Positions 54,392 to 64,000 of a stretch of 64,000 nucleotides of DNA are shown here, piece after piece. The notes below the pieces were generated by a model that did not search any database, was not told the origin of the DNA, and was given only the letters and a program-made list of their open reading frames with translations. Positions within the stretch are counted from its first letter, which is position 1, and each line of letters starts with the position of its first letter. This DNA is from Sphingobacterium puteale. GTDB taxonomy: Bacteria > Bacteroidota > Bacteroidia > Sphingobacteriales > Sphingobacteriaceae. The translations under genes and the position numbers were made by a program. The DNA is taken from contig NZ_RBWS01000009.1 in the NCBI RefSeq assembly GCF_003627955.1, positions 1 to 64,000 of the forward strand, written 5' to 3'.

Positions 54392-54886
54392 ATGAAGTTA
54401 CTCTGTTCCCTATTTCTTGCCTGTGGATTTTTCCTATTTCAGCCTGTGTTTGCCCAGGCGCCAAAAACGATACCCGCATTTACATTCGAAGAGGTGTATC
54501 AGACGGGTAGGTTTAGTTCGGACAAGTTACCTAAAACAGGCTATATCGTCCTTGATTTTTATGATCCGGGCTGTGGCCATTGTCAGAAAATGGGGGCGGG
54601 CATCGCACAGAATTTACAGAAGCTCAAAAACGCCAGTTTTTACTTTATTTCGATGAATGATAAGGTCTATGTGGATGGATTTATTAATATGCATGCCAAA
54701 GCACTGAAGGGGGCGGCTAACGTGAAGTTTTTGTATGATGGCGGAACGCAGTTTATTGAAAAATTTAACCCGAGTAATTACCCTTCCCTTTATATTTATG
54801 ATGCAAAAAACAGAACATTGCTGCAGCATCTTGATGGTGAAGACGATGTGAAAAAATTGCTCAAAGCAGTAGGGGTTTCGAATTAA
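54392..54886 (+). CDS. Periplasmic thioredoxin-like protein
   Basis: A signal peptide ending PVFAQA precedes a thioredoxin fold with the redox motif CGHC in YDPGCGHCQKMG and a proline at SNYPSLYIYD at the cis-Pro position. At 164 residues it is small for TlpA proteins. It is a paralog of the His-rich lipoprotein at 1211-1831 (shared DPGC.HCQ and ISMND), but without lipobox or His-rich linker, so it is probably soluble in the periplasm. It is monocistronic with a terminator. The substrate is unknown. Confidence 0.88.
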   Translation: MKLLCSLFLACGFFLFQPVFAQAPKTIPAFTFEEVYQTGRFSSDKLPKTGYIVLDFYDPGCGHCQKMGAGIAQNLQKLKNASFYFISMNDKVYVDGFINMHAKALKGAANVKFLYDGGTQFIEKFNPSNYPSLYIYDAKNRTLLQHLDGEDDVKKLLKAVGVSN

Positions 54887-54903
54887 ACGATCATTATTCC
54901 ATA

Positions 54904-54940
54904 AAGTAAAAGCCCCACTTTGTCAGTGAGGCTTTTACTT
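54904..54940. terminator. Bidirectional terminator between thioredoxin-like gene and clpB
   Basis: An 11-bp stem (aagtaaaagcc paired with ggcttttactt), extended inward by act/agt, lies between convergent genes. Confidence 0.85.
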
Positions 54941-54955
54941 ACGGAACAACAGGTG

Positions 54956-57556
54956 TTAATCTTGCTGTTTATTGATAAAAACAAATTTTCCGTCGAACAC
55001 ATCCAATCGTATGATGGAATCGCGGCTGACTTTGCCGGATAAGATTTCTTTGGAAAGTTCATTCAGAATACGTTTCTGAATGACGCGTTTCAACGGTCTG
55101 GCACCATAGATCGGATCGTAACCGAGTTGTGCCAACCAGTCCATCGCTTCGTCAGACGCCGTGATAAAGATATTCTGTTCGGCCAGTTGTTTTTGGACAT
55201 GCGCAAATTGAAGTCTCACAATATCAGCGATTTCATCTCTGTTCAATGGAGTGAACATGATTACCTCGTCAATACGGTTCAGAAACTCCGGACGGATCGA
55301 CTGTTTAAGCAGGTCAAATACCTCGGTACGTGTTTTTGCAATGATTTCCTCTTTATTGTCATCATTCAAATGACTAAAATTATCCTGGATAATGTGTGAA
55401 CCCGTATTGGAGGTCATGATAATGATCGTGTTTTTAAAGTTGACCGTCCGGCCTTTGTTGTCCGTCAGATGACCATCATCCAGTACCTGCAATAAGATAT
55501 TAAATACATCTGGATGTGCTTTTTCGATCTCATCCAGCAATACGACTGAGTAAGGGTGTCTCCGTACAGCCTCTGTGAGCTGACCGCCTTCATCATAACC
55601 TACATATCCCGGAGGCGCACCGATCAAACGGGATACGGCATGTCGTTCCTGATATTCGGACATGTCGATACGCACCATGGACTGTTCGTCATCGAAGAGA
55701 AATTCGGCCAGCGCCTTAGCAAGTTCGGTTTTTCCGACCCCTGTTGTACCTAGGAAAATGAAAGAACCTATCGGACGCTTCGCATCGTTCAGTCCAGCTC
55801 TTGAGCGACGTATCGCATCTGAAATGGCTTCGATGGCTTCGTTTTGCCCCGCTACCCGTTTGTGGAGCTCTTCTTCCAGATTCAGGAGTTTTTCACGTTC
55901 AGACTGAATCATTTTGCTGACGGGGATGCCTGTCCATTTGGCAACAACATCAGCAATATCTTCCGATGTCACCTCTTCCTTGAGCATGCGTTTGCTTTCC
56001 TGTTTCTCAGCCAGTTCAGCTTTCAGTTTCTCTACTTTTTCCTGTGCTTCTTTGATTCGTCCGTAACGCAGTTCAGCAACTTTGCCGTAATCACCGGAAC
56101 GTTCAGCCTGTTCAGCTTCAAGCTTATAGTTTTCGATGTTTTCAATTTCCTGGTTTACATTATCGACCAAGCTTTTCTCCTCTTGCCAAGAAGCCCGTAG
56201 CGTATCGCGTTCAGCGGATAGGTTGGCAATGCTTTCTGAAAGTTCCTGAACTTTCTTGTCGTCATTTTCACGTTTCAATGCTTCGCGTTCAATCTCCAGC
56301 TGCATGATACGACGTTCCAGCTCATCGACCGCTTCGGGTACAGAATCCATCTCCAGACGCAATTTAGAAGCTGCTTCGTCAATCAGATCAATTGCTTTGT
56401 CCGGTAAAAAGCGGTCTGAAATATAGCGTTGTGACAGTTCCACTGCAGCAATAATGGATTCATCAAGGATACGCACCTTATGGTGTGTTTCATAACGCTC
56501 TTTTAATCCTCGAAGAATGGATATGGCATCCTGGGTATCCGGTTCTTCCACCATGACTTTTTGGAATCTGCGTTCCAAAGCTTTATCCTTTTCAAAGTAT
56601 TTCTGATATTCATTGAGTGTAGTGGCTCCAATAGCACGTAGCTCACCTCTGGCCAAGGCCGGTTTCAAAATGTTTGCAGCATCCATTGCACCTTCACCAC
56701 CACCGGCACCCACCAAGGTATGGATTTCATCTATGAATAGAATGATTTCCCCATTGGAATCGGTAACTTCCTTGACAACGGCTTTTAGACGTTCCTCAAA
56801 TTCACCTTTGTATTTGGCTCCGGCCACAAGGGCGCCCATATCCAAAGAAAAGACAATTTTGGATTTGAGGTTTTCCGGTGCGTCGCCTTTGATAATCCGG
56901 TAGGCAATTCCTTCAGCGATAGCTGTTTTACCGACTCCGGGTTCGCCAACGAGTATGGGGTTGTTTTTGGTACGCCGTGAAAGAATCTGCATCACACGTC
57001 TGATTTCTTCATCCCGGCCGATGACCGGGTCAAGCTTACCGGATTCAGCATATTCGTTTAGATTACGGGCGTATTTACCCAATGCATTATAGGTAGCTTC
57101 CGCATTTTGATCGGTCACGCGGCTGTTGCCACGTAGCCCTTTAATGGCTGTCTTTAAATCTTTTTCGGTCACCCCCTGGGATTTCAATAGGGTGGATGTT
57201 TTGTCCGAAGTGGCCAATATGCCCAATAGCAAATGCTCAACAGAGACAAATTCATCGTTGAATTCTTTCAGGTATCCCTGCGCTTTTTGTAGCGCATTGT
57301 TAGCATCACTGCTCAGATAGATATTGCTTCCGCTTACCTTTGGGAAACTTTCGATTTGTTTGTCAAGCTCGGTGCCAAGGTAAGTGACATTGACGTTCAA
57401 TTTCTTTAAGAGGTGGCTGACAACATTTTCGTCCACCGTCAGTAATGCTTTTAGTATATGCGCTGTCTCGATGGCCTGTTGCTGATTTCCAGCGGCAATC
57501 TCCGAAGCTTTCTGTATAGCCTCTTGGGCTTTGATTGTGTAATTGTTAAAGTTCAT
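54956..57556 (-). CDS. clpB: ATP-dependent chaperone ClpB
   Basis: This Hsp100 disaggregase works with DnaK to rescue aggregated proteins. The start at [11 protein letters not shown] gives 866 residues with N-domain repeats, NBD1 (Walker [10 protein letters not shown], Walker B LFIDEIH), a coiled middle domain (about residues 400-530) that marks ClpB rather than ClpA or ClpC, and NBD2 (GTTGVGKTE). No ClpP-binding IGF/L loop was identified. An extra 13 in-frame codons upstream are less likely to be translated. A 9-bp inverted repeat lies 53-96 bp upstream. Confidence 0.96.
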   Translation of the reverse strand: MNFNNYTIKAQEAIQKASEIAAGNQQQAIETAHILKALLTVDENVVSHLLKKLNVNVTYLGTELDKQIESFPKVSGSNIYLSSDANNALQKAQGYLKEFNDEFVSVEHLLLGILATSDKTSTLLKSQGVTEKDLKTAIKGLRGNSRVTDQNAEATYNALGKYARNLNEYAESGKLDPVIGRDEEIRRVMQILSRRTKNNPILVGEPGVGKTAIAEGIAYRIIKGDAPENLKSKIVFSLDMGALVAGAKYKGEFEERLKAVVKEVTDSNGEIILFIDEIHTLVGAGGGEGAMDAANILKPALARGELRAIGATTLNEYQKYFEKDKALERRFQKVMVEEPDTQDAISILRGLKERYETHHKVRILDESIIAAVELSQRYISDRFLPDKAIDLIDEAASKLRLEMDSVPEAVDELERRIMQLEIEREALKRENDDKKVQELSESIANLSAERDTLRASWQEEKSLVDNVNQEIENIENYKLEAEQAERSGDYGKVAELRYGRIKEAQEKVEKLKAELAEKQESKRMLKEEVTSEDIADVVAKWTGIPVSKMIQSEREKLLNLEEELHKRVAGQNEAIEAISDAIRRSRAGLNDAKRPIGSFIFLGTTGVGKTELAKALAEFLFDDEQSMVRIDMSEYQERHAVSRLIGAPPGYVGYDEGGQLTEAVRRHPYSVVLLDEIEKAHPDVFNILLQVLDDGHLTDNKGRTVNFKNTIIIMTSNTGSHIIQDNFSHLNDDNKEEIIAKTRTEVFDLLKQSIRPEFLNRIDEVIMFTPLNRDEIADIVRLQFAHVQKQLAEQNIFITASDEAMDWLAQLGYDPIYGARPLKRVIQKRILNELSKEILSGKVSRDSIIRLDVFDGKFVFINKQQD

Positions 57557-57608
57557 ACTGTATCGCTTAATTAAAGTTTTGTTGCTGTGATTCATTTATA
57601 ACAATTGA

Positions 57609-57652
57609 AATGCCATTCGGGTTTTATGGGTTGTTTCGGAAAAAATGGCATT
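57609..57652. promoter_or_regulatory. Inverted repeat upstream of clpB
   Basis: The 9-bp arms aatgccatt (57609-57617) and aatggcatt (57644-57652) are exact reverse complements separated by 26 bp, in the region where the clpB promoter should lie. It does not match the CIRCE element. A regulatory role is speculative. Confidence 0.35.
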
Positions 57653-57829
57653 AATATTTATTGAATCATGACAAATCTTCATGTTGCAAAAATAATGCTG
57701 TTGATTTTGAATTATTTGTCCATGTCAAGGACAAAAATTATAGCAGTGGACTTGCATTTTTGATTTAGGCTTTCGATATTTGCAGCATCTTAAAACGGAC
57801 GGTCGTTTAAAGATTGAAAAGAAGTGAAC

Positions 57830-57902
<73 letters not shown>

Positions 57903-57935
57903 CTTCGGGTACTACTCATTAAACTTCTTTAAAAA

Positions 57936-58008
<73 letters not shown>

Positions 58009-58042
58009 CTTTGAGCGACACTCATTAAACTTCATTTAAAAG

Positions 58043-58115
<73 letters not shown>

Positions 58116-58116
58116 C

Positions 58117-58151
58117 AAAAAGTCCTCAGGAATTATTCCTGAGGACTTTTT
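58117..58151. terminator. Bidirectional terminator after the tRNA cluster
   Basis: A 15-bp perfect stem (aaaaagtcctcagga paired with tcctgaggacttttt) with a 5-nt loop ends the tRNA transcript and, on the other strand, the alkaline phosphatase transcript. Confidence 0.93.
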
Positions 58152-58155
58152 GTTT

Positions 58156-59568
58156 TTAATCCAGACTTAACTTGGCCGCTATGGCTATTTTCTTCGGTAT
58201 ATCGGTATTATCCATTTTCTGATTGAACAGTTCAGCGCCCACACCAATGGCATAAACGGGAGCATAGGCTGCTGAATGATTGTTGGAAGCCCAGGCGATT
58301 GAGCTCATGCGGTTCAATATGGCGATGCTTAAAGCGGCGATTTTGTCATCACTTGCATACAGGCTTTTTGCTGTCTCATGCTGATGGTCGACGAAGCTTC
58401 GCTGAAAGGCCTCTTTCAGCATTTTGTCGTCATCTGTATTTACCTTTACCTGATTATACAGCCCTGTTTGTGCCGAAAGTAAGTTTTTCAGATCATCCCA
58501 GGAAGCATTCGCTTTACTTTTGCGCAGATTGCCGATTTCTTTTGACAGTTCGGCATGCGATAATTTTTGGTTTGCCAGCAAGTTAGTTTTTAATGTCGAG
58601 CTGCCGTTGCCGATACCCAATCCGCCTGTTTCATGGTCTGCTGTAACGACAATAAGCGTTTCATTGGGATGTTGCTTATAGAATTCAAAGACCAGTTCCG
58701 CAGCGGAATTAAAGTCCAGCACCTCCCGGACGGTCGTAGCAGCATCATTTGCATGGCAGGCCCAGTCTATTTTTCCGCCTTCGACCATTAAAAAGAACCC
58801 ATTTTTGTTATTCAGTTCCAGCGATTGGATAGCTGCGGCAGTAATATCGGCAAGCTTTAGGTCAGCGGGCTTTTGATCAATGGCATATTTTAATGCATCA
58901 GTCGCCGTTCCCTCGGTGTTCATAAGGATAATTTTATCAGATTTGCGCGGGTATTGCGCATAGGCATCTTTTCCCTTTAAAACCTGATATCCTGCTTTTT
59001 CTAATAATGGAAAAAGGGAGGGTACCGTCTTTTTGTCAAAGCTTGTTTCAGGTTTTAGGAAGTTGGATCCACCGAAGAAGTCAAAATTGGAGCTGATAAT
59101 TTCTTTTCCGATTTCGTAGTACATATCACGGTCAGGCTGATGGGCATAAAACGATGCTGGTGTGGCATGGTCAATGCTTACACTTGTGATAATACCGACT
59201 TTTTTTCCCTTTTCTTTGGCTGCATAAGCGATACTTTTATAGGGTACTGTTCCTGTGCTATCCATCCCGATCACACCATTCTTTGTCTTTTTACCTACAG
59301 CAAGTGCGGTGCCGCCGGCTCCGGAATCGGTAACGCCATTGGATTGTGAATGTGTCGAAGCAAAACCAACATGAGGAAATTGTGTAAATACAAGCGCTGC
59401 GGGGCTGTTTTTTTGCTGGATTTCGGCACGGTGTATTTCAGTCAGGTTGACTTGATTGAGGCCCATTCCATCTCCGATCAGGTAAAAGATATATTTCGCT
59501 TCTTGGCTGAAAGCCGGGAATACCTGAATAAATGCAAAGAGAAGGAGGAATAAAAAGTGTTTTTTCAT
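58156..59568 (-). CDS. Alkaline phosphatase, PhoA family
   Basis: This 470-residue secreted metallophosphatase hydrolyses phosphomonoesters. It has a signal peptide ending PAFSQ, the metal ligand Asp33 in IGDGMG, the catalytic Ser82 in VTDSGAGGTALA, and later metal ligands in HATPASF and VTADHETGG. It should act in the periplasm to release phosphate. No Pho-regulon neighbours are visible, and the gene is monocistronic, with a terminator shared with the tRNA cluster. Confidence 0.94.
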   Translation of the reverse strand: MKKHFLFLLLFAFIQVFPAFSQEAKYIFYLIGDGMGLNQVNLTEIHRAEIQQKNSPAALVFTQFPHVGFASTHSQSNGVTDSGAGGTALAVGKKTKNGVIGMDSTGTVPYKSIAYAAKEKGKKVGIITSVSIDHATPASFYAHQPDRDMYYEIGKEIISSNFDFFGGSNFLKPETSFDKKTVPSLFPLLEKAGYQVLKGKDAYAQYPRKSDKIILMNTEGTATDALKYAIDQKPADLKLADITAAAIQSLELNNKNGFFLMVEGGKIDWACHANDAATTVREVLDFNSAAELVFEFYKQHPNETLIVVTADHETGGLGIGNGSSTLKTNLLANQKLSHAELSKEIGNLRKSKANASWDDLKNLLSAQTGLYNQVKVNTDDDKMLKEAFQRSFVDHQHETAKSLYASDDKIAALSIAILNRMSSIAWASNNHSAAYAPVYAIGVGAELFNQKMDNTDIPKKIAIAAKLSLD

Positions 59569-59675
59569 TAGCGTAATAAATAATAATAAAATGACCGCAA
59601 ATTAACAAGGTAGCATTAGCTAATTGTTAATTCATTATTATGAATGCTCTTTAAACGGCCCCTGGGGGATGGCAG

Positions 59676-60335
59676 TTACTGCTGATCTGCTGTTTGTGCT
59701 AATTGTTTGATGTCTTTTACGGAGATGATGTTGACGGATTTTCTACAGTTGCGAATAGCCTGCAGCATCGCCGAGGCTACGCTTGCCACAGGAAGCGCTT
59801 CGTAGGTCTTGAAAAGGCCAATACGATTAAAGGCCTTTAATGCACTTATGCCAATCTTTTCCCCTACGCGGTCTGTGTTTGGACGGATTAAACCGCCGGG
59901 TTGTACAATAATAAGCTTGCCAAAATCAAGTGCCTTAACATGTTGTTCTAAGCTCCCTTTCATCCGGTTATAGAAAATTTTAGATCCTGCGTCAGCATTG
60001 ACTGCCGACAGCAATACAAAACAGGGGATTTCATTTTTCTTGGCCAGCGCCGCAAATTGCAGGTTGAGGTCATGATCCACGCTCCACTGGGCGTCTTTGC
60101 TGCCCGCGTCTTTGGCTGTGGTGCCGAGACAGGTGATAGCGATATCGCCCCGAATATGCTGTTCAAATTCCTGTAGCTTATTGAAATCCACAATAATCTG
60201 CTGTAATTTGGGCTGTTCATCAAATGTCTTGCGACGTAGGAGGACGATAACTTCGGTGAATTCCGCTGACTTCAATAAATCTTGCACAAGTATTCTTCCG
60301 GTTGCGCCAGATCCGCCAATTAAGACTGCTCTCAT
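59676..60335 (-). CDS. NAD(P)-binding Rossmann-fold protein (HTATIP2/atypical SDR-like)
   Basis: This 219-residue protein has the nucleotide-binding glycine motif LIGGSGATGR at the N-terminus and a later LLSAVNADAGSKIFYNRMKG segment holding the tyrosine-and-lysine-like catalytic region of atypical SDRs (Y-x3-K is Y-N-R-M-K). It probably oxidises or reduces a small metabolite, or acts as an NADPH sensor. The substrate is unknown. It is monocistronic. Confidence 0.85.
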   Translation of the reverse strand: MRAVLIGGSGATGRILVQDLLKSAEFTEVIVLLRRKTFDEQPKLQQIIVDFNKLQEFEQHIRGDIAITCLGTTAKDAGSKDAQWSVDHDLNLQFAALAKKNEIPCFVLLSAVNADAGSKIFYNRMKGSLEQHVKALDFGKLIIVQPGGLIRPNTDRVGEKIGISALKAFNRIGLFKTYEALPVASVASAMLQAIRNCRKSVNIISVKDIKQLAQTADQQ

Positions 60336-60435
60336 ATTGTTTGTTTTTTTTGTTCCATACCAAATGATGCACAGGTAATCCTGTTCATTATCGTGATATT
60401 GTTACTGTTACTAAGCTTAGATTTATACCGGAAAC

Positions 60436-60678
60436 TTAATCTTTATAGTTTGGTTTCCCGGGAGTGAAGCGTACTATGGATTGATCCAGTCGTAGGGTGT
60501 CGGCCACAGTGATCAGATCTTCCTCAACAATAAAGTTTTGATCAATGGATGTTTTTATTGTTGTAAAATCTTCTTGATCGGCGTCTTGAAAATAGAGGAG
60601 GGATTGGATGGTTGATACCGCTACGAGTTCGAGTAATTCGTCTTCACCTTCATAGCCAACATAGAAAAAATCTGCCAT
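60436..60678 (-). CDS. Hypothetical small acidic protein (80 aa)
   Basis: No family was recognised. The protein starting MADFFYVGYEGEDE is strongly acidic (many D and E) with a C-terminal RFTPGKPNY. The start 21 bp upstream (MKPNCII) is an alternative. It lies about 100 bp downstream of nothing on its own strand and stands alone. Coding status rests on length and uninterrupted codons. Confidence 0.5.
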   Translation of the reverse strand: MADFFYVGYEGEDELLELVAVSTIQSLLYFQDADQEDFTTIKTSIDQNFIVEEDLITVADTLRLDQSIVRFTPGKPNYKD

Positions 60679-60830
60679 AATTATGCAATTTGGTTTCATA
60701 CGAATATACCTTATTTAATCTTAAATCAGTTATTTTACGCCGAAAAACTTAGCAAAAGAGGCGATATTTTAATAATAGCCGAATTTTTATTTTCTTGTTG
60801 ATCAGGTTTATTTCACTCATAAAAATGCCT

Positions 60831-60838
60831 TATATTTG
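60831..60838 (+). promoter_or_regulatory. TATATTTG -7 box of the 61-aa gene
   Basis: An exact TAnnTTTG match lies 44 bp before the ATG of the small plus-strand gene. The implied leader is about 35-40 nt. Confidence 0.45.
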
Positions 60839-60882
60839 AGGTGACCGTTTAGTTTAAATATGAACAATAAGATTATATAAAG

Positions 60883-61068
60883 ATGGATAAAGAGCAGATA
60901 CAAAATTGGTTGGATAATGGATACGATATACTGCATCATGGTAGACCGGTTAAAGTTGAGGGCAATTTGTGGGATTATATAGATGGATTAGGAAGTTATG
61001 AAAACGTGTATGTATTGCGGGAATTGATTTATTGGACAGAAGAAGAACTGGCAAATATCGGTAAGTAA
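60883..61068 (+). CDS. Hypothetical small protein (61 aa)
   Basis: No family was recognised. The small cytosolic protein begins MDKEQIQNWLDNGYDILHHG and is rich in acidic and aromatic residues (W, Y). A consensus -7 box lies 44 bp upstream, which supports its expression. It is convergent with the Lrp regulator. Confidence 0.6.
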   Translation: MDKEQIQNWLDNGYDILHHGRPVKVEGNLWDYIDGLGSYENVYVLRELIYWTEEELANIGK

Positions 61069-61134
61069 CAGTAAGGTCCTGAACCCATCGTTGTTGCCAT
61101 AGATTCAAGACCGGTTGCGTAATCTGTTTAATTT

Positions 61135-61593
61135 TTAAAGAATAATATTACGTTTAAAAGCGCAACCCAATTCGATGAGCGAGTCTGTTTTTGCTATGCC
61201 GGGAATGTTGTCAATTTTTTCATACAGCAATTGGCGCATATGCTCATGGTTTTTGGCTATAATTTTAACATATAAGGTATAATTTCCCGTGATGTAATAA
61301 CATTCCGTTACTTCGGGGATTTTTTTCAATTCCGCTATAATACGGCCTGAATCATGATCTTTTTCCAGGCTCAAGCCCGTAAACGCTCCCCAGTCATAAC
61401 CTAATCTTTTTTCATTCAATACAGGTTTTATGCCGGTCAATATGCCTTGTTCCACTAAGCGATTGATCCGTTGATGGATCATGGTATTGGATACACCCAA
61501 TGCAGTAGCAATTGCGGAATACGCCATTCGGCCATCTGCATCCAGGTGTTTTAAAATCTGAAGGTCAAATTCATCTATGCCGTTCATTGTCAT
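61135..61593 (-). CDS. Lrp/AsnC family transcriptional regulator
   Basis: This 152-residue regulator has an N-terminal winged HTH (LDADGRMAYSAIATALGVSNTMIHQRINRLVEQG, ends LDADGRM and NRLVEQG) and a C-terminal RAM effector-binding domain. It probably senses an amino acid. It is divergent from the ornithine aminotransferase-arginase operon with 116 bp between, so control of arginine or ornithine breakdown is likely. Confidence 0.92.
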   Translation of the reverse strand: MTMNGIDEFDLQILKHLDADGRMAYSAIATALGVSNTMIHQRINRLVEQGILTGIKPVLNEKRLGYDWGAFTGLSLEKDHDSGRIIAELKKIPEVTECYYITGNYTLYVKIIAKNHEHMRQLLYEKIDNIPGIAKTDSLIELGCAFKRNIIL

Positions 61594-61674
61594 GTAGGTT
61601 TAAGTTAATTTTAATATTTTAATGCTAATTTAGTGTTAAATTACATTTTTTTATATTAAAAATAGTAAAAATTG

Positions 61675-61682
61675 TATATTTG
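61675..61682 (+). promoter_or_regulatory. TATATTTG -7 box of the arginine-catabolic operon
   Basis: An exact TAnnTTTG match lies 28 bp before the preferred ATG of the ornithine aminotransferase gene. It overlaps an upstream TTG that would extend the frame, so that start is unlikely. Confidence 0.55.
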
Positions 61683-61709
61683 TTATTATTTGAAAATAAA
61701 ATCCAAATT

Positions 61710-62975
61710 ATGAGTATGGTATCTAAACAAGGAAATAGTGCGGCATTCGTGGCCAAGGAAGATAAATATGGAGCACATAACTATCATCCTTTACCGGTTG
61801 TACTGGAACGAGCAGCAGGTGTTATGGTTTGGGATGTGGACGGTAAATCTTATTTTGATTTTTTATCCGCCTATTCAGCGGTCAATCAAGGACATTGCCA
61901 TCCACGGATTATTGCTGCCTTGACGGACCAAGCCCAAAAGCTAACCTTGACCTCACGTGCTTTCTATAACAATAAATTAGGCGATTTTGAAGAAATGATC
62001 TGCAAGTTGTTCGGATTCGATAAAGCTTTGGTCATGAATTCTGGTGTAGAGGCTGTTGAAACGGCGATGAAGCTCTGTCGTAAGTGGGCGTATCAAGTGA
62101 AGGGTGTTGCACAGAACCAAGCTAAAATAGTTTTTGCCAAAGATAATTTTCATGGACGTACCATTTCGGTGATATCTGCTTCAAACGATACGGCCGCGAC
62201 CAGTGATTTTGGTCCATTTGTGGAAGGGATTGCCTTGGTACCTTACAATGATATCGAAGCATTGGAAGTATTGTTCAAACAGGATAAAAATATTGCCGGA
62301 TTTATTGTGGAACCCATTCAGGGCGAGGCGGGTATTGTGGTTCCGGATGCGGATTATCTAAAACGTGTGCGCCAGTTGTGTACGCATTATAATGTACTTT
62401 TTATTGCAGATGAAATTCAGACGGGTATCGCGCGAACCGGAAGCATGTTGGCATCTTATGCCATCGACGATGTAGACAGTGCAAGTAAGCCGGATGTATT
62501 GATCTTGGGGAAGGCCCTATCCGGAGGTGTATTGCCAGTGTCTGCGGTGTTGGCAGACGATGCGATTATGTTATGCATCAAACCCGGTGAGCATGGCTCT
62601 ACCTATGGGGGTAATCCTTTGGCTTGCGCAGTGGCTATGGAGGCATTGCAGGTTGTGCTGGATGAAGACCTGATTAGGAATGCACGGCAGATGGGCGATC
62701 TATTTCTGGAAGGATTACGGAAGATTGCCGCTAAATTGGATATCATTACCGAGGTTAGGGGTAAAGGACTATTGACCGCCATTGTGATCAATGCCAGTGA
62801 AGAAAGTGATCTGGCCTGGAATATTTGTCTGGAGTTTAAGGAGAATGGTCTTCTGGCAAAACCTACCCACGGTAACAAAATTCGTTTGGCTCCGCCTCTG
62901 GTCATAACCGAAAGCCAGATCAACAGCTGTCTGGAGATAATCGAGCGATCGTTGACTAATGTGACCACACGATGA
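61710..62975 (+). CDS. rocD: Ornithine--oxo-acid transaminase
   Basis: This PLP enzyme transfers the delta-amino group of ornithine to 2-oxoglutarate, giving glutamate semialdehyde and glutamate. The start at MSMVSKQG gives 421 residues. Class III aminotransferase features are [43 protein letters not shown] and the PLP lysine in LGKALSGG. Its stop codon overlaps the arginase start by 4 bp (ATGA), so the two are translationally coupled. Confidence 0.95.
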   Translation: MSMVSKQGNSAAFVAKEDKYGAHNYHPLPVVLERAAGVMVWDVDGKSYFDFLSAYSAVNQGHCHPRIIAALTDQAQKLTLTSRAFYNNKLGDFEEMICKLFGFDKALVMNSGVEAVETAMKLCRKWAYQVKGVAQNQAKIVFAKDNFHGRTISVISASNDTAATSDFGPFVEGIALVPYNDIEALEVLFKQDKNIAGFIVEPIQGEAGIVVPDADYLKRVRQLCTHYNVLFIADEIQTGIARTGSMLASYAIDDVDSASKPDVLILGKALSGGVLPVSAVLADDAIMLCIKPGEHGSTYGGNPLACAVAMEALQVVLDEDLIRNARQMGDLFLEGLRKIAAKLDIITEVRGKGLLTAIVINASEESDLAWNICLEFKENGLLAKPTHGNKIRLAPPLVITESQINSCLEIIERSLTNVTTR

Positions 62976-63937
62976 AGAAAATGATTGAATTGATCAAAAA
63001 CAGGTCTGATATCGGTGCGGGTACCAGAGGTTCTGATTTAGGGATTGATGCCATTGAGATTGCGGCAATCAACAAAGGAAGTCAGTACTTTATCAATTAT
63101 CCTTTTGTGGATGTGCCTACACGGAATAGCTCCATTTATCAAAATGATAACCATCCTTTCGGTAAGCATATTCAGCAGATTTACGAACAATGTAAGCAAG
63201 TGGCCTCAACCGTTGAGGATAGTCTTTCAGCGGGTAATTTTCCGCTGGTATTTTCGGGTGATCATTCTTCGGCAATGGGCACAATCAGTGGAATCAAATC
63301 GGCCTATCCGGATAAGAAATTGGGGGTGATTTGGGTTGATGCCCACGCGGATATTCATTCACCTTATACAACGCCTTCAGGCAATATGCATGGGATGCCT
63401 TTGGCCGCCATGTTGAATGAAGATAATCTGTCTTGTAAAATTAATGAAATTGATCAATCAACGCAGGAATTCTGGAATAAGCTGAAACGTATTGCTGGTC
63501 CGGCCGAGAAGATACAGCCTGCGAATTTAATCTATTTTGGCGTTCGGGATACGGAAGAGCCCGAGGATCTGCTGATTGAGCGTTTGGGCATAAAAAATTA
63601 TCGGGTCGAAGAAATTCGCCAACGGGGCATTGGGGACTGTGTAGCCGAAGCATTGCTCGGTTTGCAGGATTGCGATATGATTTATATTTCCTTCGATGTG
63701 GATAGCATGGATAGTGAATTGATTTCAGACGGCACTGGAACGCCCGTTCCCAAAGGCTTTATGCCAAAGGAGATTGTTCTGATATTGGAAGAAATCATCC
63801 GTTCGAAAAAAGTGACCTGTTTGGAGATCGTCGAAGTAAATCCGCTGTTGGACAATAAAGGAAATAAGATGGCCGAAGTCGCTTTTGATATTTTAGAACG
63901 GATAACACCTTTAATTGAGCTTAAATCCGGAAATTGA
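62972..63937 (+). CDS. rocF: Arginase
   Basis: This 321-residue ureohydrolase splits arginine into ornithine and urea. The binuclear manganese ligands are in [19 protein letters not shown] and SFDVDSMD. Formimidoylglutamase and agmatinase share these motifs, but the coupling to ornithine aminotransferase makes arginase the best call. The gene overlaps the preceding stop codon and completes an arginine-to-glutamate-semialdehyde route. Confidence 0.92.
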   Translation: MKKMIELIKNRSDIGAGTRGSDLGIDAIEIAAINKGSQYFINYPFVDVPTRNSSIYQNDNHPFGKHIQQIYEQCKQVASTVEDSLSAGNFPLVFSGDHSSAMGTISGIKSAYPDKKLGVIWVDAHADIHSPYTTPSGNMHGMPLAAMLNEDNLSCKINEIDQSTQEFWNKLKRIAGPAEKIQPANLIYFGVRDTEEPEDLLIERLGIKNYRVEEIRQRGIGDCVAEALLGLQDCDMIYISFDVDSMDSELISDGTGTPVPKGFMPKEIVLILEEIIRSKKVTCLEIVEVNPLLDNKGNKMAEVAFDILERITPLIELKSGN

Positions 63938-64000
63938 TCCATAGCGCGACTTTGTTGCGATCGATCGCTTAAGCTAGCTGCTAGGTTAGCTGTATTTTAA

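Noticed and set aside
63938..64000. Palindromic gcgatcgatcgc and repeated tagct elements at the window end
   Set aside because: Too little sequence remains to tell a terminator from chance.

Overview
The window looks like an ordinary chromosomal segment of a Bacteroidota bacterium, most likely a Sphingobacteriaceae member close to Sphingobacterium. The clues are moderate-to-low GC, very few Shine-Dalgarno sequences, several upstream TAnnTTTG boxes (the Bacteroidota -7 element), many lipoproteins with a Bacteroidota-type lipobox, a FabV enoyl reductase, LysRS with a C-terminal extension, and an ECF sigma factor paired with a transmembrane/beta-barrel partner. The genus is inferred from gene content, not from a marker search. 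No rRNA, insertion sequence, prophage, integrase or CRISPR array was seen.

Layout. 0.2-8 kb: gap with a His-rich thioredoxin-like lipoprotein, an AI-2E family permease, a small ORF, and sbcC-sbcD. A perfect 50-bp palindrome lies just upstream of sbcD. 8-13 kb: secreted esterase, two unrelated L,D-transpeptidases, Nudix hydrolase, and a DUF937-OmpA envelope protein. 13-25 kb: porin-like barrel divergent from an Amt ammonium channel, lipocalin, DUF4268 protein, S1/P1 nuclease, ABC exporter, EmrE-like and MFS transporters, fabV, OsmC and FKBP. 25-25.8 kb: a non-coding block with a 20-bp-arm hairpin and eight tandem copies of a 62-63-bp repeat. 25.8-30.7 kb: gyrA followed by two TPR genes. 30.8-42.6 kb: copper-type P-ATPase, mechanosensitive channel, coaA, mgsA-osmC, patatin plus SpmA-SpmB fusion, lysS, and the ECF sigma factor with its barrel partner. 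42.7-49.8 kb: HAD phosphatase and a tetR-tolC-adaptor-RND efflux operon. 50-57.6 kb: cytochrome c and SCO lipoproteins, small lipoproteins, MFS, a Cys-rich 60-residue protein, purN, a second thioredoxin-like protein and clpB. 57.8-58.1 kb: three identical tRNA-Thr(UGU) genes. 58-64 kb: alkaline phosphatase, SDR-like protein, two small hypotheticals, and an Lrp regulator divergent from ornithine aminotransferase and arginase.

How the genes work together. The clearest functional units are arginine catabolism (arginase makes ornithine, the aminotransferase removes its delta-amino group, and the divergent Lrp is the probable regulator), the complete tripartite efflux system with its own TetR repressor, the SbcCD nuclease, the sigma/anti-sigma-like pair, the SCO/cytochrome pair, and the gyrA-TPR-TPR operon. 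Most of the rest is housekeeping or envelope biology.

Most worth a second look: the perfect palindrome over the presumed sbcD promoter, since SbcCD itself attacks palindrome-derived hairpins; the 63-bp hairpin-rich tandem array, which stays open on both strands because its period is a multiple of three; the sigma-factor partner that joins an inner-membrane helix to an outer-membrane-barrel-like domain; and the tRNA-Thr triplication. No wholly new defence or mobile system could be supported from the sequence.
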